Shown one piece after another: positions 13,191 through 22,829 of a DNA stretch of 40,458 nucleotides. The stretch is from a virus. A model generated the notes under the pieces. That model worked only from the letters and a program-made list of their open reading frames with translations, was not told where the DNA came from and searched no databases. The DNA is taken from the IMG/VR virus record IMGVR_UViG_3300045995_000309, positions 1 through 40,458 of that record. One strand, given 5' to 3'. Position 1 is the stretch's first letter; the number at the start of each line of letters is the position of its first letter. A program made the position numbers and the translations under genes.

Positions 13191-14009
13191 TTACTTTCCT
13201 GAGTATGGTGTTATTTGTCCCGTAATTGCATTATAGAGTCCTTGTGAGGGGTCCAGCTTTTGGAACATCTGGGCGATTCTTGCCGTATCGAGCTTATTCT
13301 GGTAGTCCTGCTTGGCTATATTTAATTGGTTCAGTCTTTCTTGTTCATTGCTGGAAAGCGTAGCCCCCGTTTGCATCTTTTGATTGAGCGCAGAAAGTTC
13401 CTGTTCATTCTGTGAGGTAAACATGGATGCCTGTCGCGCCTGATAGTCACTCATCAATTGCTGTTCCGCCTGATACGGCAGTAATTCTTTAGCCTGTTGG
13501 GCCTGTGTATAGCCCATCTGTTGGCCTAAGAGGCCTTGGGCATACTGAGATTGTTGTGTAGCCCTCTCGGCCAGCGGTGCTAACTTCCATTGCTGCATAC
13601 CCATCTGCGCGTTTAACTGGTTATTATTAACGTCAAAACCTTTCATATTCTGAGTCGTCTGATAAGGGATATTGGCTACCTGTTGCTGTAGGTTTTGCGC
13701 GTTGGCTTGCAAGGCAGGAATACCAAGCTCTGTTGCAATCCGCTGATACATCGCCGGTTGCGTTTCCTGACCGGTAATCGCCCCGGCATAATTCCCTAAG
13801 AATTGTCCTGTCTGATTTGCCTGACCGCTTAGAAGATTTGAGGCGTTCTGGCCTTGATTTTGAAAATACTTGGAATAATCGGGTAACTGGTATCCGGCAA
13901 CCGATTCCCCTGCGGGGACGGCAAAAGGATTAAACGCATTATTCGTTGTAGACTTCGTTGCGTTCGGTTGTGAAGAGAACTGGTCTGTCGGATTGAATAC
14001 AGTACTCAT
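13191..14009 (-). CDS. Gln/Asn-rich virion protein
   Basis: The 272-aa protein is extremely rich in Gln, Asn, Ala and Tyr and contains long helical stretches (Q-N-E-Q-E-L-S-A-L-N-Q-K-M). There is no membrane segment. Gln-rich helical proteins next to a wall peptidase in podoviruses are often internal core or ejection proteins. Expression is predicted leaderless from 14016-14024. Confidence 0.55.
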   Translation of the reverse strand: MSTVFNPTDQFSSQPNATKSTTNNAFNPFAVPAGESVAGYQLPDYSKYFQNQGQNASNLLSGQANQTGQFLGNYAGAITGQETQPAMYQRIATELGIPALQANAQNLQQQVANIPYQTTQNMKGFDVNNNQLNAQMGMQQWKLAPLAERATQQSQYAQGLLGQQMGYTQAQQAKELLPYQAEQQLMSDYQARQASMFTSQNEQELSALNQKMQTGATLSSNEQERLNQLNIAKQDYQNKLDTARIAQMFQKLDPSQGLYNAITGQITPYSGK

Positions 14010-14015
14010 AGTTTT

Positions 14016-14024
14016 ATTATATCA
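14016..14024 (-). promoter_or_regulatory. Leaderless extended -10
   Basis: TGA + TATAAT on the minus strand lies 6 bp before ATG 14009, in a 22-bp intergenic gap. Confidence 0.65.
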
Positions 14025-14031
14025 CCACTTC

Positions 14032-14367
14032 TTATGCTAGCTGTACGAACTTCCATACCTTACCATCCCATATCCAGAGCTTCTTGGTATCGGTAGCAAA
14101 GAATATGGCGGTGCCTAGTTGTGTCGGGGGCGCGGGAGTCGGTAAATCTGCTTCAATCCCTGATGCGATAAACCGAACCCCCTCCCCTATATGCCGCTGT
14201 TTTACCGCACCCGGTACGAGGGAAGTCTGGGTAATACGCCTGCTTTGGAGAAAATTAGCCTGGTCCTCCAAATCCTCCACATCTCCCTGAAGGGACGTGG
14301 TTGTCGGATTTTCTGAGAGCGGGTCAAAAGTTTTTCGCAGGTTATTCTGCTCGTTCATTTCAGCCAT
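14032..14367 (-). CDS. Small tail or fibre-associated protein
   Basis: The 111-aa protein ends in a beta-rich motif (L-W-I-W-D-G-K-V-W-K-F-V), which in phage fibre proteins marks the 'G-x-x-W' presentation segment (F-A-T-D-T-K-K-L-W). The N-terminal half is helical (E-D-L-E-D-Q-A-N-F-L). It starts where the 1201-aa gene stops (TAATG), so it is coupled to that gene. Confidence 0.55.
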   Translation of the reverse strand: MAEMNEQNNLRKTFDPLSENPTTTSLQGDVEDLEDQANFLQSRRITQTSLVPGAVKQRHIGEGVRFIASGIEADLPTPAPPTQLGTAIFFATDTKKLWIWDGKVWKFVQLA

Positions 14368-17300
14368 TATCCGACCCTCTTTTCTGGTTCTAGTTCTTCT
14401 ATCTCTGCAGATACGGCAAATACTTTTGGACTCGTTGCAACGGTTGTCGCAAAATCCACACCAATCTCATACTCTCTGAGTCTATTGCCTCGTGTGGCTA
14501 TGACACTTCGGGACGTATTATTATCTATAGTCATCGGAGGGTACGTCCAGCTTTCATTTCTATCAAGCTTGTATTTGAGTGCAAGAGATTGACCGATAAG
14601 AAGAGGGGTGAATTGAGTCGTTATCGTTACATTCTGTTTCTGGTGATACATGGCCCCCTCATCTTCAATGAGGAACTCCAGGGTGCCCGTAGGATATACA
14701 GGATTAGAAAGGCTCACGGCGTCTACACCATATCCTGTTCCGTCTTTCCACCCAATTAACAGTTTTGCATCAACGGCGGCAACAGCTCCGATAAGAACAT
14801 TCCCTCCCTGATAACCCCCCGTAGATATAACATGGTCAAAGGAGAGGGAATCGGGATACCGTTCGTTGATGGCTCCCCAGGTATAGACTCCCCGCTGTAG
14901 CGTGTTATCCTGGTTATTTCCCGCAACTCCGATTCTAAGAAGCGTCCGCCACATCGTCATGGCCCCCGGGAAAATATCGATAACATCGTTCGTTTCCGAG
15001 TTGATGAGATTCTTTACCCGTCTTGCACGTGCAGCCCCCTCATAGACCATGAGTTTTCCACGGGACCCTGCAAAAAAGTAGAGAAGGCCGCGGGTTCCCA
15101 GCATGGCATTGACCGCGCCCTCGGGTACATCGATAAAGAAGTTATAGGTAAGTGATACGCCATCCCAGAAGAAAATGCGACCCTGGTCAAATTGGTCTAT
15201 TCTCTCTCCTCTCCATGCGCCTATGGCAAGATATTCATTCCAATAGGCAAAACACCGTACTTTCCAGCCCGCCGGTAGCGCTATGGTATTGGGGTCATAA
15301 ATCTGTGATTGGAGTGTCGCTACATAGCGGTCATTGCCGAAGCAGAGAAACTGGAGCATTGGTAGTACCGGATGAAACTGTGTATCCGTAATAAGGAATC
15401 CATAATAAGTAGTATAGGTAACGGTTTCTAAATCTGATGCCGTTCCAGTACGAACCTTTCCATCCGCTACGGTAGACGTAAGATGAAAATGATAGTTTTG
15501 ATTGATGACAGGATTCCATTCTGTCGCAAAGTTAAAGGTAAATAGCCCCGTCCCGAGATTTGCATTGAGTACCGTTACGGAGGCGATAACATCATTCCAA
15601 TGGTCGTGGACCGTAAGCGTCCAGTTTCCCGTCCCGACAGTATCGATATATACCGCTATGGCAATCTGCGGGTCTTTATCCGGCGTAAAGGTTAATCTAT
15701 TTGTTGCGGATTCCGATATGGTTGTGGGAAGTGTATAGGTGAATCCGGCCGTTGTGGCCGTTTGGTCTATATTCAACGGAGTCGTTGCCCCAAAAAATGG
15801 AACGAGGACGCTATAGAGCGGCGTATTGGTAAGCGTTAAGTTGTTTCCGTTTATTGAAGAATCGGTTGCAGTACTATTAAACTTGTAATACGCATTTAAC
15901 CCTCCGGTCGTCACGAGTACCTCCGTATTGGTACTGATAATATAATTAGCGCTTGTCTGGACGACTTGCCATGCCCGAACCTCATCGATAAGTCCGTTAA
16001 AAAATCCCGTAGCCGTACCGGAACCATTATAATATGCCCCTACCGCATAGCGGGAAGCATTTGTATTAAGCGATGTAACCGCTCCGGTATATATTCCCTG
16101 AGAATTACCGTTAATAAAAAACTCCGCAGTTGAGGTACTAGCTGTCCATGATACAGCGACTTGTGACCACGTATTAACCGGAAGCAAAACGGTTGTCTGA
16201 TACGTTTCCACTGCTGTTCCGTTTGAGGACAGTTGCAGGCGAAGCGCAACACCACTTGTAGACCCCAGTGAATTGTCCTGTAGAGAAGTACTCGTAGGAA
16301 TAGTTGTTCCTGTAAAACTGGTAAAGTAATCCAGATGTATTCTTCCTGTTCCACCAACCCCCCCAAAATACGTTCCAGTTCCAAAACTTCCCCCATTTGT
16401 TGTTATGAGATTTGTTCCCAAGGTTGCTATCTGAGCTTTCAAAAGGATTGACCCTCCCGCTCCTCCTCCGGATGACCCTGATGTTCCATCTCCTCCGATG
16501 GGATTTCCTCCATCTGTTCCGTCGCTTACCATGCTACCCGTTACCGTTACCGTTATTCCTGAAGCAAATATAATACCTCCGCCGGTTCCTCCGGCACCTG
16601 ATGTTCCTCCTACCATGAAGTTCGCCCCAGACCCTCCACCGCCACCAAAAAGCATAGTTGTTAAATCAGTTGTTCCGTTTAATTCTCCACCAAAGCCCCC
16701 AGAAGCTCCGGAGGAAAAATTATTTCCTGCTGTTCCATTTCCTCCGCCTCCGGCAGCAAAGTTTCCTCCATTTCCTCCTCCACCGCCCCCCTGTCCATTT
16801 GCCGCAGTACTCGTTGTTCCTGCGCCTAACTGACCTTCGCCCTGAATACCATTTGTAGAATGATTCACTCCAGCCCCTCCTCGAAAACCCTTGCCCGAAG
16901 CGTTAATTGTTCCCGGAACGGTTATAGTACCATTAGCAAGAAAGGCAAGGATTCCTCCAGTCGTACCATTCCATGTTTTTGCCGACCATGTTTTCCCAGA
17001 GTTTACCGTTACATTGGTATATTGCTTCATCACCAGTACCTGTGCTTTATTTCCCGATGATGAGCTATAGGAGAAATTGAGGGTATCGGATGTTGTAATG
17101 GTACCCGCTGTATACGCCTGAATGGATGTCTTTTGCCATGCTCCCGCTCCCGTTCCCTGCGTTTGATGAATATAAATAACCTGTCCTACCGAGAAAGAAG
17201 CGTTTGTCGCCGTAAGCGTATTTTCTCCTATGGTGCCGGAACATGCGCTATCAATCGGTGCATCAGTGGTGTCGGCAGATATGGTAAGGGCGCCATCACT

Positions 17301-17972
17301 ACCATTTCCAAAGTAATTTGATACGGGAACAATATCAAACTTATAACTTCTCAGGTTTCCGTTTTCATTCCATTTTGATTGGAGTGTGTAGGACTCTGTT
17401 GCCGCCGGCAGCGTATAGGGATATATCTGTTGTTCTAAGCTGAGATTTCCGGCAATTTCCAGTGTCGCGGCTGTAGTGGCTGATGCGTATTGACTGCTTG
17501 CTCTCAGTAATTCCAGAGAGTTCGTATTAGTTCTAATTCCCCCTTGGGAACCAAAAAAGTCATCAACGAATGTAGGGGCGCTTCCGCATACCGGCCCATA
17601 TCTGCCCACCTTTGTATCACTCGTGTAATACATAAAGTTATCCTCACCGAACCACCCCAAGCCATTTCCGTGGGAATTAGGTATTTGACGCTGGAACGTA
17701 TAATTCCCATTGGTATCCCGGATATAAAAGTTACCGGTATCTCCATAAATGAAAGTTTGATTACATGTTGTGGGAGGATAGATAATCCATTTTGGCAAAT
17801 CGGTAATAACCGTTGCGGATTCCTTTAACGTTCGGGGGAGAAGTTGGGCGCTCCGGGTATCGGTGCGTGTATCTACAGAGCGGCCGCGTGCATAACTAGC
17901 AGGTCCGCCGGTTTTATTGAAGTCAGCGATTCCTTCAAAAAATGCCGTGTACTCTTTAATTTTCTTTGCCAT
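14367..17972 (-). CDS. Giant tail protein with Gly-rich and LamG-like domains
   Basis: At 1201 aa this is the largest product. Residues about 1-330 are beta-rich. About 340-545 form a Gly-rich region dominated by G-G-G-G runs. About 560-720 form a LamG/concanavalin-like domain (W-S-Q-V-A-V-S-W, F-F-I-N-G, L-I-D-E-V-R-A-W). The last 350 residues resemble the structural part of podovirus tail hub proteins such as tail tubular B (inference). LamG domains bind sugars or surface proteins, so it may be a hub fused to a receptor-binding module. It lies 1 bp after the adaptor gene and has no clear ribosome-binding site. Confidence 0.65.
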   Translation of the reverse strand: MAKKIKEYTAFFEGIADFNKTGGPASYARGRSVDTRTDTRSAQLLPRTLKESATVITDLPKWIIYPPTTCNQTFIYGDTGNFYIRDTNGNYTFQRQIPNSHGNGLGWFGEDNFMYYTSDTKVGRYGPVCGSAPTFVDDFFGSQGGIRTNTNSLELLRASSQYASATTAATLEIAGNLSLEQQIYPYTLPAATESYTLQSKWNENGNLRSYKFDIVPVSNYFGNGSDGALTISADTTDAPIDSACSGTIGENTLTATNASFSVGQVIYIHQTQGTGAGAWQKTSIQAYTAGTITTSDTLNFSYSSSSGNKAQVLVMKQYTNVTVNSGKTWSAKTWNGTTGGILAFLANGTITVPGTINASGKGFRGGAGVNHSTNGIQGEGQLGAGTTSTAANGQGGGGGGNGGNFAAGGGGNGTAGNNFSSGASGGFGGELNGTTDLTTMLFGGGGGSGANFMVGGTSGAGGTGGGIIFASGITVTVTGSMVSDGTDGGNPIGGDGTSGSSGGGAGGSILLKAQIATLGTNLITTNGGSFGTGTYFGGVGGTGRIHLDYFTSFTGTTIPTSTSLQDNSLGSTSGVALRLQLSSNGTAVETYQTTVLLPVNTWSQVAVSWTASTSTAEFFINGNSQGIYTGAVTSLNTNASRYAVGAYYNGSGTATGFFNGLIDEVRAWQVVQTSANYIISTNTEVLVTTGGLNAYYKFNSTATDSSINGNNLTLTNTPLYSVLVPFFGATTPLNIDQTATTAGFTYTLPTTISESATNRLTFTPDKDPQIAIAVYIDTVGTGNWTLTVHDHWNDVIASVTVLNANLGTGLFTFNFATEWNPVINQNYHFHLTSTVADGKVRTGTASDLETVTYTTYYGFLITDTQFHPVLPMLQFLCFGNDRYVATLQSQIYDPNTIALPAGWKVRCFAYWNEYLAIGAWRGERIDQFDQGRIFFWDGVSLTYNFFIDVPEGAVNAMLGTRGLLYFFAGSRGKLMVYEGAARARRVKNLINSETNDVIDIFPGAMTMWRTLLRIGVAGNNQDNTLQRGVYTWGAINERYPDSLSFDHVISTGGYQGGNVLIGAVAAVDAKLLIGWKDGTGYGVDAVSLSNPVYPTGTLEFLIEDEGAMYHQKQNVTITTQFTPLLIGQSLALKYKLDRNESWTYPPMTIDNNTSRSVIATRGNRLREYEIGVDFATTVATSPKVFAVSAEIEELEPEKRVG

Positions 17973-17973
17973 A

Positions 17974-18939
17974 TTACGAGTTGCTTAATGTGAGTCCCCA
18001 TACTTGGTCCAAAAAAGGATATACTTTCTTTTTTCGGTCGATGACGCGCTCCGTATTCCTATCGGTGTACTGATTGTAAAGGCCGATAAGCCCGCCGGTA
18101 ATCGTTGCGAGGCCGTAGTCCCGTGAGGCGTTTTGTCCGTCACCGGTGTAAAACTTATTGTTATACCATGTAGCTGTTTCTATATCATGCCGTATCCCGG
18201 AGTAGAAGTCTGCTGTAGGACCGTCTACCAGAAGAATATGACCCTCTTCAGGTATCTCAGGAGTCTGAGCGACACGGTAGCTGAGTGTAGCACCGCTGGC
18301 CCCGTTATATGGAGCCTCCAGAGTTAATGTACCCGCGGCGGGAGCCGCTGCTATTCTGTACCAGTATCCCTGACCTGTGTTTGTTACATCTGATACCACG
18401 AACCACCGTCCGGCCATCGCAGGGATGAATGTCGTCCCTGAGCCGGTGACCGTAGCACTTCCATTGGTAACGGTCACGGAGCCTGTGGGGTAATCCTCAA
18501 CACTTAGATTTCGGTCACGGTAGTGGTAACTGAATGTAATGGAATATCCGTTTGTCTGCGGGATAGGATAAATCCCGTAATCACTTTGACGGGGCAAGAT
18601 GAATTGCGGGATAGCAGTCGGCTGGACCTGTAGTGCATTGAGCCAGTTCCATTGCCACTGTGAGTTTACAACGGTCATGGGGTAGTGTACGTTCCCGATA
18701 GTTATAACAACACCTTCAATGTTTACGATACCCGGAGGGTATTGATAATACTGTTGATTTGCGACGGTTGTCTGCGTAATATCCTTTTGCGTTTCATAGT
18801 CCCGCATACGGGCGAGTATCATCTGATAGCGGCTCCCGAGATTCGCATTGAAATCGGCGAGGATAGCCGTGTCCACACTCCCGTCCATCCCTATGTTACG
18901 GAGATACTGAGATTTCAAATCTGAGTACGACATTCTCAT
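17974..18939 (-). CDS. Head-tail adaptor (tail tubular A-like)
   Basis: The N-terminal 120 residues are helical then beta (D-F-N-A-N-L-G-S-R-Y-Q-M-I-L-A). Next is a Ser/Thr-rich inserted beta domain (V-T-V-T-N-G-S-A-T-V-T-G-S-G-T-T, about residues 178-193) common in phage tail proteins. A helical C-terminus follows (D-F-Y-S-G-I-R-H-D-I-E-T-A). Length and layout fit podovirus adaptor proteins that join portal to tail tube. It precedes the large tail protein. Expression is predicted leaderless. Confidence 0.6.
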   Translation of the reverse strand: MRMSYSDLKSQYLRNIGMDGSVDTAILADFNANLGSRYQMILARMRDYETQKDITQTTVANQQYYQYPPGIVNIEGVVITIGNVHYPMTVVNSQWQWNWLNALQVQPTAIPQFILPRQSDYGIYPIPQTNGYSITFSYHYRDRNLSVEDYPTGSVTVTNGSATVTGSGTTFIPAMAGRWFVVSDVTNTGQGYWYRIAAAPAAGTLTLEAPYNGASGATLSYRVAQTPEIPEEGHILLVDGPTADFYSGIRHDIETATWYNNKFYTGDGQNASRDYGLATITGGLIGLYNQYTDRNTERVIDRKKKVYPFLDQVWGLTLSNS

Positions 18940-18945
18940 ATTTCT

Positions 18946-18954
18946 AGTATACCA
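18946..18954 (-). promoter_or_regulatory. Leaderless extended -10
   Basis: TGG + TATACT on the minus strand lies 6 bp before ATG 18939. It overlaps the stop codon of the fibre gene upstream. Confidence 0.65.
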
Positions 18955-19809
18955 CTACCCAAAGCTCAATCGGTCATTACGGTAAGAGGAAAGGTAATTG
19001 GTGGTTGCGGGAACTTCCGTAAACACGAAATTAGTTCCCGTATCAGCAAGAACGAACTTGTGTACCTTATACGCTCCGTCTGTGGTTATCGTGCCACCCG
19101 TAGCCGTCCCTGATGACGTAGCGTAGCGTATAATAACCACTCCCGACCCTCCAGAACCAGAAGTCCCCGTTGCCATACCTCCCCCGCCACCGCCCAAATC
19201 ATTTGTTCCGCTTGTTGCTGCTGTACCTAAATATGTAGCACCTCCACCACCGCCTCCAGCGCCTCCAGTTCCTCCTGATATAAATGTACCCTCTCCACCA
19301 CCGCCACCCGCATAGGTTACGGCTGAACCTGTAATAGAGTTTGAAGTTCCATTTCCCCCGTTTCCTCCATGCCCGCTTGTGTCGCCGTTACTTCCTGCTG
19401 CTGTAGCACCCCCACCACCGCCTCCATCTCTATATGTTGATGTATCTGTTGCACCATTACCGCCAGCTGAACCTTGTGCAGGACTCGTTGAGGGGGTATT
19501 CCCCGCGGCTCCCGTTTCATTCGGTGAAACATCTCCTCCCGCACCGCCGCCAGAACCACCCGTTGCAGGTAGACGCGCATTGCCCTGACTTCCTGCTCTT
19601 CCCCCTCCCGTTGCAGTTATGGTATCAAAAACGGAATTGCCACCACTTGACCCTGGTGAACCACCGACACCAACGGTAACGGGATATGTACCAGTTGAGA
19701 TTGTATGCGTAGCATCATACCGAAATCCGCCCGCACCACCCCCACCGCTAAAATTACCATTATCTCCCCCTCCTCCTCCTGCAACAACGAGAACTGCTAC
19801 GTTTGCCAT
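18955..19809 (-). CDS. Gly-rich fibre protein with shared C-terminal peptide
   Basis: The N-terminus V-A-V-L-V-V-A-G-G-G-G-G and the many Gly-Gly runs mark a polyglycine-rich receptor-binding protein type, known from T-even-like adhesins and bacterial surface proteins. The last 15 residues (T-T-N-Y-L-S-S-Y-R-N-D-R-L-S-F) match the ends of the next two upstream genes, although the bodies differ. A GGGAGAG site is about 11 bp before ATG 19809. It is probably a host-range determinant. Confidence 0.65.
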   Translation of the reverse strand: MANVAVLVVAGGGGGDNGNFSGGGGAGGFRYDATHTISTGTYPVTVGVGGSPGSSGGNSVFDTITATGGGRAGSQGNARLPATGGSGGGAGGDVSPNETGAAGNTPSTSPAQGSAGGNGATDTSTYRDGGGGGGATAAGSNGDTSGHGGNGGNGTSNSITGSAVTYAGGGGGEGTFISGGTGGAGGGGGGATYLGTAATSGTNDLGGGGGGMATGTSGSGGSGVVIIRYATSSGTATGGTITTDGAYKVHKFVLADTGTNFVFTEVPATTNYLSSYRNDRLSFG

Positions 19810-19811
19810 AT

Positions 19812-20516
19812 CTAAAAACTCTCCCTTCGGTAGTCTTTGAGGTAATTGGTGGTAACGACAGCAAATCCGTTAAATAATTTTCCTATCTCCGTACTGGTGA
19901 GTACCCGACTAAATATCGCAATATCATCTAAATTACCCTTAAAATACCAATCTACGTTCCAATTCTGATAGCCTACGATAAAAGTTGCTGACCCTATCCG
20001 TCCCGCAGAACCCCCCGTATTCAGGGTAAACGTAAGAGGCGACCCATCCACATAACAGAGCGGTGTTGTTGCCGCAGTTTGTTGCACGTCAATCATGTGG
20101 TAATTTGTATCAGTAGCGAATGTGGCAGAGTCCCAACGAGTATAATTTGTTGCGTCATATATCTCACGAACTACATAAGAAGTAGAAGCTCCCCATGCGA
20201 TATATGTGTGTTCATATTGTGTTCCACTTCCCCAATTAAAAATAGTTTCATTATTTGAGGGACTTCCATTTAACTGAAACCATGCGTGAAGCGTTACATT
20301 TGTCGGAGGCGTACTGCTTCCAAAAGTTATATGACTACTCGTTCCATTAAATAACGCACCCTGTCCAAACTTCCCATAGGAAGCGTTGTAGGTAATGGAT
20401 GTATCTGTCCCGTTATTGGAGTCTTTTGCGTCATTGGAGTTTGCCTCTAAACGGTAGTAATAGACGAGGTTTGCGTCTGAAAAAAGTGGGGTGGTGTAAA
20501 GTTCTTGTGCCGCCAT
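19812..20516 (-). CDS. LamG-domain fibre protein with shared C-terminal peptide
   Basis: The 234-aa protein is a single LamG/concanavalin-like domain: L-V-Y-Y-Y-R-L-E near residue 20, G-A-L-F-N-G-T-S-S-H near 55, L-D-D-I-A-I-F-S-R near 200. It resembles the internal LamG domain of the 1201-aa tail protein. It ends in T-T-N-Y-L-K-D-Y-R-R-E-S-F, the tag shared with both neighbours. It lies between two Gly-rich fibre genes with gaps of only 1-2 bp. Confidence 0.7.
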   Translation of the reverse strand: MAAQELYTTPLFSDANLVYYYRLEANSNDAKDSNNGTDTSITYNASYGKFGQGALFNGTSSHITFGSSTPPTNVTLHAWFQLNGSPSNNETIFNWGSGTQYEHTYIAWGASTSYVVREIYDATNYTRWDSATFATDTNYHMIDVQQTAATTPLCYVDGSPLTFTLNTGGSAGRIGSATFIVGYQNWNVDWYFKGNLDDIAIFSRVLTSTEIGKLFNGFAVVTTNYLKDYRRESF

Positions 20517-20517
20517 A

Positions 20518-21213
20518 TTATTGAAAACTTAGTCTACGATATTTTCTAATGTAATTGGTTGTTGGTAAAACTATACATCCAAATGTTCCGTCTGCTGTAA
20601 ATGTGTGGATGGTATCTGCCCCACTTGTTGTTATCGTTCCTCCCGTACAGGTTCCGAAAAGTGCGGTAGTATATCGGACAATAACTTTCCCTGTTGTTCC
20701 TGTTGCTGGACTTAATCCTGAAACACTCCCTCCACCACCAACTGCTCCTTGTCCTGCACTTCCATTTGTTGTTCCGCCACCCCCACCACCGCCTCCTGCA
20801 TAATAAACCGCTGAACCAGTTATTGAATTAGAGGTTCCATCACCCCCGTTTCCTCCGTTATTAAATGTCACTCCATTTGAACCATTTGCTGCATCACCCG
20901 CCCCGCCTCCGGCGAAAGTTCCTCCTGTATGAGTTGCTGCTCCATTAGCCCCACCAACACCAGTTAATTGACCACCTTGACCACCCGTTGCAGATAAACT
21001 CCCGAAAGAGCTTGTGACGCCAGTTCCGCCTGGAGAATTATGCACCGCAGTTCCCCCACCACCTACAACAACTGAATAATTAGTAGAAGAAACACTCAAT
21101 GAGGCATTATAGGTAACTTGCCCACCACCACCACCTGCGTCATATTGTTCGCCACCTTGACCCCCACCACCGCCTCCACCTCCTGCGACAACTAAAACCT
21201 GAACTGCAGCCAT
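20518..21213 (-). CDS. Second Gly-rich fibre protein with shared C-terminal peptide
   Basis: The N-terminus V-Q-V-L-V-V-A-G-G-G-G-G is nearly the same as in the gene at 18955, so the two are paralogues. The body is Gly-rich with N-S-I-T-G-S-A-V-x-Y-A-G-G-G present in both. The end T-T-N-Y-I-R-K-Y-R-R-L-S-F is the shared tag. A GAGGT site precedes ATG 21213. Confidence 0.65.
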   Translation of the reverse strand: MAAVQVLVVAGGGGGGGGQGGEQYDAGGGGGQVTYNASLSVSSTNYSVVVGGGGTAVHNSPGGTGVTSSFGSLSATGGQGGQLTGVGGANGAATHTGGTFAGGGAGDAANGSNGVTFNNGGNGGDGTSNSITGSAVYYAGGGGGGGGTTNGSAGQGAVGGGGSVSGLSPATGTTGKVIVRYTTALFGTCTGGTITTSGADTIHTFTADGTFGCIVLPTTNYIRKYRRLSFQ

Positions 21214-21221
21214 AAGTTACC

Positions 21222-21581
21222 TCAATCTGTAAGGGTGTTTACGAAGCCACCAATTGTTACCACATTAGCTGATGATGCGAAAGCAGTAACGACCTTGGCG
21301 TTTTGCAGAATGAAGCCCGGTACAACCAGTTGTTCCCCTGATTGTGCCGCCAGCGTACAGACGATGTTGTGGTCGGGCGCTGTCGTATCGCCAAACTCTA
21401 TCGTAAGGGTTACTGCTGAGGCAGATGAGTTGAAGGCAAAGCACCATATCTCATCATACGTCCCTGCAGTCGTACCACTAACCGCTGTATGTATTGTAGT
21501 ACCCGTTGTTGCCGTTGCAACAACCTTAATGGGCATACCGTTTGTTGAACCTGACAAAATCCTTTTTTTGAAACTAGCCAT
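21222..21581 (-). CDS. Small beta-rich virion protein, 119 aa
   Basis: A basic N-terminus (F-K-K-R-I-L) precedes Thr/Ala/Val-rich beta strands, the composition of phage fibre-base or head decoration proteins. A perfect AAGGAGGA site precedes ATG 21581. No enzyme motif is seen. It resembles small structural proteins encoded next to fibres. Confidence 0.55.
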   Translation of the reverse strand: MASFKKRILSGSTNGMPIKVVATATTGTTIHTAVSGTTAGTYDEIWCFAFNSSASAVTLTIEFGDTTAPDHNIVCTLAAQSGEQLVVPGFILQNAKVVTAFASSANVVTIGGFVNTLTD

Positions 21582-21590
21582 AATTCCTCC

Positions 21591-22829
21591 TTAAAAGAAA
21601 ATCTGCATTTGTAATGGGTCGCCTCCCGGTGCCGGTGCTGCGCTCGTCCAGTTTGTTCCGTCCGATTGTAGCACGTTTCCGCTAGTCCCCGGAGCCGCCA
21701 TGGAAACAGTCCCCGCGGGGAACGTGAAAGCGGTTGTGCCTGTCGTTAAAAGTGAGAGCGCGTTTGATGCTGAGAATGTAATAACCTCACCACCACCAAG
21801 CGTTATCGCATTGGTATTGAGGGTCGTGGAATCGCTGAGTGTCAGTGTTTTACCATTTCCCAGCGCTACTGAACCTGTGGCGATTGTCGCACTATCGGAA
21901 ACCGTGAGCGTTTTCCCTGCGGTTATAGAAGCTCCTGTCACCGTTCCCGCATTGCCTGTGACTGACCCTGCTATGGCATTTGTAGAGGTAATATCGGTAA
22001 ACCATCCATGGGTGACACGGGAACCGGTTGCGCCCACATCGCCGGTTGTCAGGAGATTGTGTACTCCCAGATTGAGGTCGGCAGTAGCTCCCGTATAGGG
22101 AACACCTGAAGCGGGAACCGTTTGCCATGAGGGAGCAGCACCATTCGTTCCGTCCCCGGTCATAGCGAGAAACTTTTGTCCAATAGTCGTATTAGGGGAC
22201 AGGAGTGATGTGACATTCACGTTTGATTGATAGGGGAGGGCTCCGAGTAATGTTGTATTGTTGCCGCCATCAAGATTTGTAGCGGTTGCCGCGTTCCCGG
22301 TAATACTCCCGGCAATCGCATTTGTTGCTGTTATATCTGTTGCCCATAACTTTGTCAGTCGTGCGCCCGTTAATCCTATTGTTTGTCCTACTGTTTGGTC
22401 TGTGGTAACGAGTCCCACAAGGCTCTGGTCGCCGGTATTATTCCCCGATACGGTCGCATCAAGGGGAACCGTCAATGTTTTCGGTGTAGCACCACCGGCG
22501 ATAGTAAATCCGACTGTTTGCGATGCAAGCGTCAGTCCATTGACGGAGGTCGGGGTAATAATACCTAAGGTAAGGGTAATAGCCGCGTTCCCGGTCGGGT
22601 CGGCGACCGAACCGGATACCCCATTTGCTGTGGTGACTGCGACGGAGGTTACTGTGCCCGAGCCCGCACCTGCACTTGTGGCAAGAAGCGCATGCGTTGT
22701 AGGGTCAGCCCAGATGACAACGGGCGTAATGCCATCAACATCGGACACTCCGAGGAGTGTGGTTACAAAATTAGCATCTCTTTTAGCTTCACTTATTGTT
22801 CTATCCTCTGACTTTCTGGGATTTCCCAA
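21591..22829 (-). CDS. Tail fibre, 3' part of an HNH-split gene
   Basis: The 412-aa product is Thr/Ser/Gly/Ala-rich with repeated N-A-I-A-G-S-x-T-G-N-A and L-T-x-S-D-S units, typical of elongated trimeric fibres. Near its start it has D-A-N-F-V-T-T-L-L-G-V-S plus D-G-I-T-P-V, the third copy of a module whose first two copies form the gene at 23293-23565, beyond the HNH gene. The start is uncertain: the frame begins at TTG 22829, overlapping the HNH end by 37 bp, without a ribosome-binding site. It was probably one fibre gene originally. Confidence 0.65.
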   Translation of the reverse strand: MGNPRKSEDRTISEAKRDANFVTTLLGVSDVDGITPVVIWADPTTHALLATSAGAGSGTVTSVAVTTANGVSGSVADPTGNAAITLTLGIITPTSVNGLTLASQTVGFTIAGGATPKTLTVPLDATVSGNNTGDQSLVGLVTTDQTVGQTIGLTGARLTKLWATDITATNAIAGSITGNAATATNLDGGNNTTLLGALPYQSNVNVTSLLSPNTTIGQKFLAMTGDGTNGAAPSWQTVPASGVPYTGATADLNLGVHNLLTTGDVGATGSRVTHGWFTDITSTNAIAGSVTGNAGTVTGASITAGKTLTVSDSATIATGSVALGNGKTLTLSDSTTLNTNAITLGGGEVITFSASNALSLLTTGTTAFTFPAGTVSMAAPGTSGNVLQSDGTNWTSAAPAPGGDPLQMQIFF

